In this document: positions 20,557 to 22,148 of the stretch, piece by piece
Layout of the letters: each line of letters opens with the position of its first letter
Numbering within the stretch: position 1 is the first letter of the stretch
Assembly: GCA_900557255.1 (NCBI GenBank)
Contig: USSA01000036.1
Location: 1-22,148, forward strand
Direction: 5' to 3'
Source of the DNA: an uncultured Prevotella sp.
GTDB taxonomy: Bacteria > Bacteroidota > Bacteroidia > Bacteroidales > Bacteroidaceae
Length of the DNA: 22,148 bases
Program-made: the position numbers and the translations under genes
The notes under the pieces: model-generated
Database searches by the model: none
The model's input: only the letters and a program-made list of their open reading frames with translations
What the model was told of the DNA's origin: nothing

Positions 20557-22148
20557 TCATTGAGTTGCCCATTCTATTTCGTCAATCCAGCCATAATCCT
20601 TTGCTTTTTTCCATGCCGTATAAGCACCCACAGAAAAAGCTGTTCTATTTTTATACTTTTTACCTTCTTCCAAAACATGCTCTTTAACATCCCAATATCC
20701 ATCAGGTTTCTTTTTGTCTTTTATCCACGGCATTTCACAGAAAATGGTTTTATCTTTACATGCATGCTGATAAGCTGTCGGGCTATTTAAGGCGAACTCC
20801 GTTCTTGAAGAATACTTCTTAGATTCTTCAATGATTGCTTCTCTTGTCCATTTTGATATAATTCCTATAGGAAGAGGCTTTAACCACACCATTTCTGAAA
20901 GCCAGCCATTAACCATCGCCTTAATATAGGCACCTTTGGCTTTATTTTCGAATTCCTTTTTGTTTGAATATTTGTGACTTTCCTCAAATACTCTTTCCTT
21001 TGTCCAATAATTATGAGGCTTCTTTTTGTCTTTAAGCCAAACCATTTCTTTAAGCCAACCATTTTCGCTTGCTGTTTGATATGCTCCACCTGCATTTTTT
21101 CTGAAATCACATTTATATTCATATTTGTGACTTTCTTCAATAACAGCTTCGTAAGTCCATTTTATATTTCTCTCAGGAGCTTTTAGCCAAGTCATCTCAT
21201 CAAGCCATTTGTTATGCTTGGCATGATTATAAGCACCACCAGCTTTTCTTTGGAATTCACTTCTAGTGTGATATTTCTTTGATTCTTCAAAGACCTTCTC
21301 TTTTGAAGTCCATTTAGTAATTCCACCTGTAGAGCCTGTATTTATTCCAGTAGCCGCAACATTCAAAAGTTGATAACCATCCTTTGCGTATTGTTTCTTA
21401 TAAATATCCTCATAATATTGGCTTTCTAACACTGTCAAATTTACCTTCAAAATAATAGGTTCTGGAATACTTTCACCGAAGTACTTTCTTACAGCACTAT
21501 TTGAATCATATTTATGACTTCTCTTTCTACTATTACTATCTATTGTCAAACCAACATACGCCACTTTGTTTTCTTCATCAAGATAGGCATACACCACTGA
21601 GTTATGCTCATCTTTTCTTTCGTCATAGTCATGTGGTTTCATCCATTCCATCTTATCAAGAATTCCATACTCACTTGCCCATTTATATGCTGTAGGCTCA
21701 TTCTTTTGAAAATCCATTTTACTTGGATACTTTTTAGCAACCTTCAATACTTCTTCTTTTGTCCAAAATCCATTTTCATGCTTAGGACGAATAAGCCCTA
21801 AATCATCAAGCCATCCATTCTTCTTTGCTTGATTATAGGCATACTCGTTCAACAAACGCAAATCGGTTATTGTAACACAATTATTATGCTCCACGATTGA
21901 AAGAATTACAGCTTTCGTATATTTCTGCTCCTTACGAGGACCACGTTTTTTATGTCGGTCTGTCTTTAACCATATCATTTTATCTATCAATTTTCTTTGA
22001 TAGGCAAGTTTACATGCAGTTGGAGCATTCTGCTTGAATTCTATTCTTGTATGGTATTTTCGAGACTCTTCGATAACTTTTTCGTCTGTCCAATAGCCAT
22101 ATGGAAGTTTCTGATTCCTAAGACATAGCCAAATTTTTGAGCAACTTT
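20557..22148 (-). CDS. GIY-YIG nuclease embedded in tandem W-T-x-E repeats (5' end cut by window)
   Basis: The frame is open to the right edge; 529 residues are visible and the true start is outside. A TTG at 21990 lies inside a repeat and is not the start. Units of 51-52 residues have the pattern Y-W-T-x-E-x-V-x2-E-x-x-K-Y-x2-[KR]-x-x-F, AY-x2-A, GWLDEMxWLK. Key Trp/Tyr positions in visible numbering are 19, 76, 128, 279, 330, 381, 433 and 485. Between units 3 and 4 (about residues 184-277, nt 21316-21597) sits a GIY-YIG domain: VYAY, then AYVGLT, R and H in RKRSHK, E in LESQYYEDIY, and N in LLNVAATG. The GIY-YIG fold cuts DNA. The repeats look like small helical DNA-binding modules of the kind in phage and homing-endonuclease-like proteins, but I cannot name the family. 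It is convergent with the McrBC operon and AT-rich like it. Confidence 0.85.
   Translation of the reverse strand, partial: SCSKIWLCLRNQKLPYGYWTDEKVIEESRKYHTRIEFKQNAPTACKLAYQRKLIDKMIWLKTDRHKKRGPRKEQKYTKAVILSIVEHNNCVTITDLRLLNEYAYNQAKKNGWLDDLGLIRPKHENGFWTKEEVLKVAKKYPSKMDFQKNEPTAYKWASEYGILDKMEWMKPHDYDERKDEHNSVVYAYLDEENKVAYVGLTIDSNSRKRSHKYDSNSAVRKYFGESIPEPIILKVNLTVLESQYYEDIYKKQYAKDGYQLLNVAATGINTGSTGGITKWTSKEKVFEESKKYHTRSEFQRKAGGAYNHAKHNKWLDEMTWLKAPERNIKWTYEAVIEESHKYEYKCDFRKNAGGAYQTASENGWLKEMVWLKDKKKPHNYWTKERVFEESHKYSNKKEFENKAKGAYIKAMVNGWLSEMVWLKPLPIGIISKWTREAIIEESKKYSSRTEFALNSPTAYQHACKDKTIFCEMPWIKDKKKPDGYWDVKEHVLEEGKKYKNRTAFSVGAYTAWKKAKDYGWIDEIEWATQ

Noticed and set aside
21988..21990. TTG as the start of the GIY-YIG repeat protein
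   Set aside because: The frame continues upstream in register with another full repeat unit to the window edge, so the true start is outside the window.
1..22148. tRNA or rRNA genes
   Set aside because: I saw no cloverleaf-like sequence or conserved rRNA stretches on either strand by eye; a tRNA scan would settle this.

Overview
The window reads as a chromosomal segment of a Bacteroidales species, most likely a Prevotella/Segatella (P. copri-like) gut commensal. Three things support this: many genes are preceded by the Bacteroidetes -7 box TAnnTTTG, often with a TTTG/TTG -33 box about 18-20 bp upstream; a HU-HIG type DNA-binding protein is present; and the protein families have a Bacteroidales flavour. 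This is inference from sequence features, not a database match.

Left part (1-7.3 kb), carbon and redox metabolism. A LacI-type regulator, a mannitol-2-dehydrogenase-family polyol dehydrogenase and an FHS-type MFS sugar transporter lie in one direction. A cluster of GCAAACGTT operator-like sites precedes the dehydrogenase. A type II NADH dehydrogenase is divergent from lacI and ends at a strong hairpin terminator. A small cupin gene follows it. The first 46 codons of a near-identical cupin paralogue sit at the left window edge, so the block is bracketed by cupin copies. A NUDIX hydrolase lies upstream of the second cupin.

Middle part (7.3-13.6 kb), housekeeping and stress genes in short units: a secreted GH28 polygalacturonase, free methionine-(R)-sulfoxide reductase (msrC type), a secreted alpha/beta esterase, a Bcp-type peroxiredoxin with an HD hydrolase, a PHP phosphatase with a beta-carbonic anhydrase, and a methylated-DNA-cysteine methyltransferase. 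A triple 33-bp tandem repeat lies just upstream of msrC.

Repeat-rich accessory part (13.6-16.7 kb). A HU-HIG protein (HU domain plus winged helix) is bracketed by repeats. On its 3' side are a 3 x 23-bp array, a nest of CAGCAG/CTGCTG hairpins and a strict 8 x 22-bp array that runs up to its stop codon. On its 5' side is a 3 x 33-bp array. Next come a higBA toxin-antitoxin pair with an operator-like palindrome and flanking 22-bp direct repeats, a small antitoxin with a truncated YoeB/Txe-like toxin, and a truncated AAA-ATPase-like gene joined tail-to-tail to that toxin.

Right part (16.7-22.1 kb), a visibly AT-richer defence-type block. A three-gene operon with coupled start/stop codons encodes a McrB AAA+ protein without an N-terminal reader domain, a McrC with a PD-(D/E)XK site, and an unrecognised protein ending in a helical region with an RNECEH motif (R-x4-H, HEPN-like). 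The operon ends in a perfect 44-bp palindrome that contains the last codons. A convergent gene, cut by the window edge, encodes at least eight roughly 51-residue W-T-x-E/GWLDE repeats interrupted by one GIY-YIG nuclease domain. The most promising candidates for something new are the McrBC-HEPN operon, the repeat/GIY-YIG protein, and the HU-HIG gene with its repeat arrays.
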